Assembly (NCBI RefSeq): GCF_000719475.1
Contig: NZ_JOGO01000077.1
Span: 1 to 44,026, forward strand
DNA length: 44,026 nt
Reading direction: 5' to 3'
Origin: Streptomyces sp. NRRL F-5630
Lineage (GTDB): Bacteria > Actinomycetota > Actinomycetes > Streptomycetales > Streptomycetaceae
Shown here one piece after another: positions 42,936-44,026 of the stretch. The stretch's first letter is position 1; the number at the start of each line of letters is the position of its first letter. The notes under the pieces are model-generated. The model saw only the letters and a program-made list of their open reading frames with translations. It was not told the origin of the DNA and did no database searches. Both the position numbers and the translations under genes were made by a program.

Positions 42936-43997
42936 ATGCGTGCCCTGCGGCTGTACGGAGCACACGACGCGCGGATCGACGAGATCCCCGAGCCCGCACC
43001 GCGGCCCGGGACCGTCAAGGTCAAGGTCGCGTGGTCCGGGATCTGCGGCTCCGATCTGCACCAGTACGCGCGTCCCGCCTTCCCCGCCGACTTCGTGCAC
43101 CCGCTCTTCGGCGAGCCGGGGCCCTTCGTGCTCGGGCACGAGTTCTCGGGGCGCGTCGTCGAGGTGGCCCCGGACGTGGAGGACGTGCCGCTCGGGGCGC
43201 TCGTCGCCGTGGAGCCGCTCCTCGCGGACGGGACGTGCGCGGCGTGCCTGCGCGGGGACTACAACCTCTGCGCGCGCTTCGGGTTCATCGGGCTGATGGG
43301 CGGGGGCGGCGGGATGTCGGAGTACGTCGTCGTGCCGGCCGCGAAGGCGCACGTCCTGCCCCCGGGCGTGGACGCCGGGACGGGCGCGCTCGTCGAACCG
43401 CTCTCCGTCGCCTGGCACGCGGTGCGCCGCGGCGGGCTCGGCACCGGCGGCACGGCGCTCGTGGTGGGCGCGGGCCCGGCGGGGCTCGGGCTGCTGCTCA
43501 CCGCGCGGGCGCGGGGGGCGGGCTTCGTGGCGGTGAGCGAGACGAGCCCGAGACGCAGGCGGCTCGCCGCCGAACTGGGCGCCGACCTGGTGCTCGACCC
43601 GGGCCGGGAGGACGTCGTCGCACGGGTACGGGCCACGGTACCGGGCGGCGTGGACGCGGGCTTCGAGGCGAGCGGGGCCGGGCGCCCGGCGGTCGCCGCG
43701 CTGCTCGGCTCGGTCCGCAAGGGCGGTACGGCGGTGACGGTCACCCAGGGCCGCGCGACCGCGTTCGACCCGAACCTGCTGATGCTCGCCGAGATCGACT
43801 ACACCGGCAGCTTCGCGTACAACGGCCCCGACTTCCCGGCGGTCATCGCGGCGCTCGCGGACGGACGGCTGCGCACGGAGGGCCTCGTCTCGGACCGGCT
43901 GCGCCTCGACGAGGTGCGGGAGAAGGGGTACGAGGAACTGCTCGCGAACGCGGAGGGGCACGTGAAGATCCTGGCGGGGGTCGACCCGGGTGCGTGA
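42936..43997 (+). CDS. Zinc-dependent alcohol dehydrogenase (butanediol/polyol type)
   Basis: A 353-residue medium-chain dehydrogenase. The catalytic zinc ligands lie in SGICGSDLHQY (Cys) and GPFVLGHEFSG (His-Glu). A Cys cluster, DGTCAACLRGDYNLC, matches the structural-zinc loop with three of the usual four cysteines. The Rossmann part is ALVVGAGPAGLGLLLTARARGAGFVAVSE. The overall pattern (ICGSDLHQY, HPLFGEPGPFVLGHEFSG) is close to 2,3-butanediol and sorbitol dehydrogenases. The ATG at 42936 is chosen because homology begins there. It is 81 bases after the ROK gene and complete, ending 29 bases before the window edge. Confidence 0.93.
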   Translation: MRALRLYGAHDARIDEIPEPAPRPGTVKVKVAWSGICGSDLHQYARPAFPADFVHPLFGEPGPFVLGHEFSGRVVEVAPDVEDVPLGALVAVEPLLADGTCAACLRGDYNLCARFGFIGLMGGGGGMSEYVVVPAAKAHVLPPGVDAGTGALVEPLSVAWHAVRRGGLGTGGTALVVGAGPAGLGLLLTARARGAGFVAVSETSPRRRRLAAELGADLVLDPGREDVVARVRATVPGGVDAGFEASGAGRPAVAALLGSVRKGGTAVTVTQGRATAFDPNLLMLAEIDYTGSFAYNGPDFPAVIAALADGRLRTEGLVSDRLRLDEVREKGYEELLANAEGHVKILAGVDPGA

Positions 43998-44026
43998 GCG
44001 GGGCGGGGGTGTGCCGGGGCGGGGGG

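Overview
The window is chromosomal DNA from a high-GC actinomycete, almost certainly a Streptomyces. GC is very high, GTG starts and 4-base start/stop overlaps are common, and several genes are typical of the genus: a GlcNAc-type PTS, the CysO/CysM/Mec+ cysteine route, DUF1707, DUF3618 and DUF445 proteins, and a SEC-C protein. About 36 protein genes, one tRNA, one riboswitch and several strong hairpins can be supported.

Left part (1-9230): core metabolism. An amino-acid permease is followed by a JAMM (M67) peptidase, a 34-codon Cys-containing leader ORF, a CysO/MoaD-like sulfur carrier and a CysM-type O-phosphoserine sulfhydrylase. Together the peptidase, carrier and synthase form a complete protein-thiocarboxylate cysteine pathway. 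A MazF/PemK-like protein, an MBL-fold hydrolase, a divergent PTS EIIC/EIIB pair, RNase PH, a lipoprotein and RdgB follow, ending at a tRNA with anticodon UAG. Two tandem HNH proteins lie directly upstream of this tRNA on its strand.

Middle part (10.8-28.8 kb): an MHS-type transporter, a Bcp peroxiredoxin, a DUF3618 protein, a GroES-family protein, and an SMR exporter preceded by a guanidine-III riboswitch (so very probably a guanidinium exporter). Then come a large class A PBP, a three-gene ABC-2 transporter, a DUF1707 protein, an SGNH hydrolase, a DUF445 membrane protein, an MFS transporter, and a Tat-exported glycosidase-like protein with a discoidin domain. The 3' end of that last gene is lost in a run of 20 G followed by 60 C, which looks like an assembly artefact.

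Accessory region (about 29.2-37.2 kb): a regulator with an HTH-like region and a coiled coil, and a small protein, point left. A repeat-rich promoter region separates them from a rightward cassette: a winged-helix-like/zinc-finger protein, a ParB-like protein, a translationally coupled SNF2-type helicase and a C5 cytosine methyltransferase. A convergent Vsr endonuclease overlaps the methyltransferase by 63 bp. Codon use is locally much less GC-rich. This is the best candidate in the window for an uncharacterised restriction or defence system.

Right part (37.2-44.0 kb): a TPR-like/SEC-C protein, a small membrane protein, a YidC/Oxa1 insertase, a UPF0303 protein coupled to a Gfo/Idh/MocA oxidoreductase, a divergent ROK regulator and a zinc-dependent alcohol dehydrogenase. 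The last four look like a sugar or polyol utilisation locus.

Many genes have a TANNNT -10 hexamer 6-8 nt before the start codon, as expected for leaderless transcripts. All function calls come from reading motifs by eye; no database search was possible.
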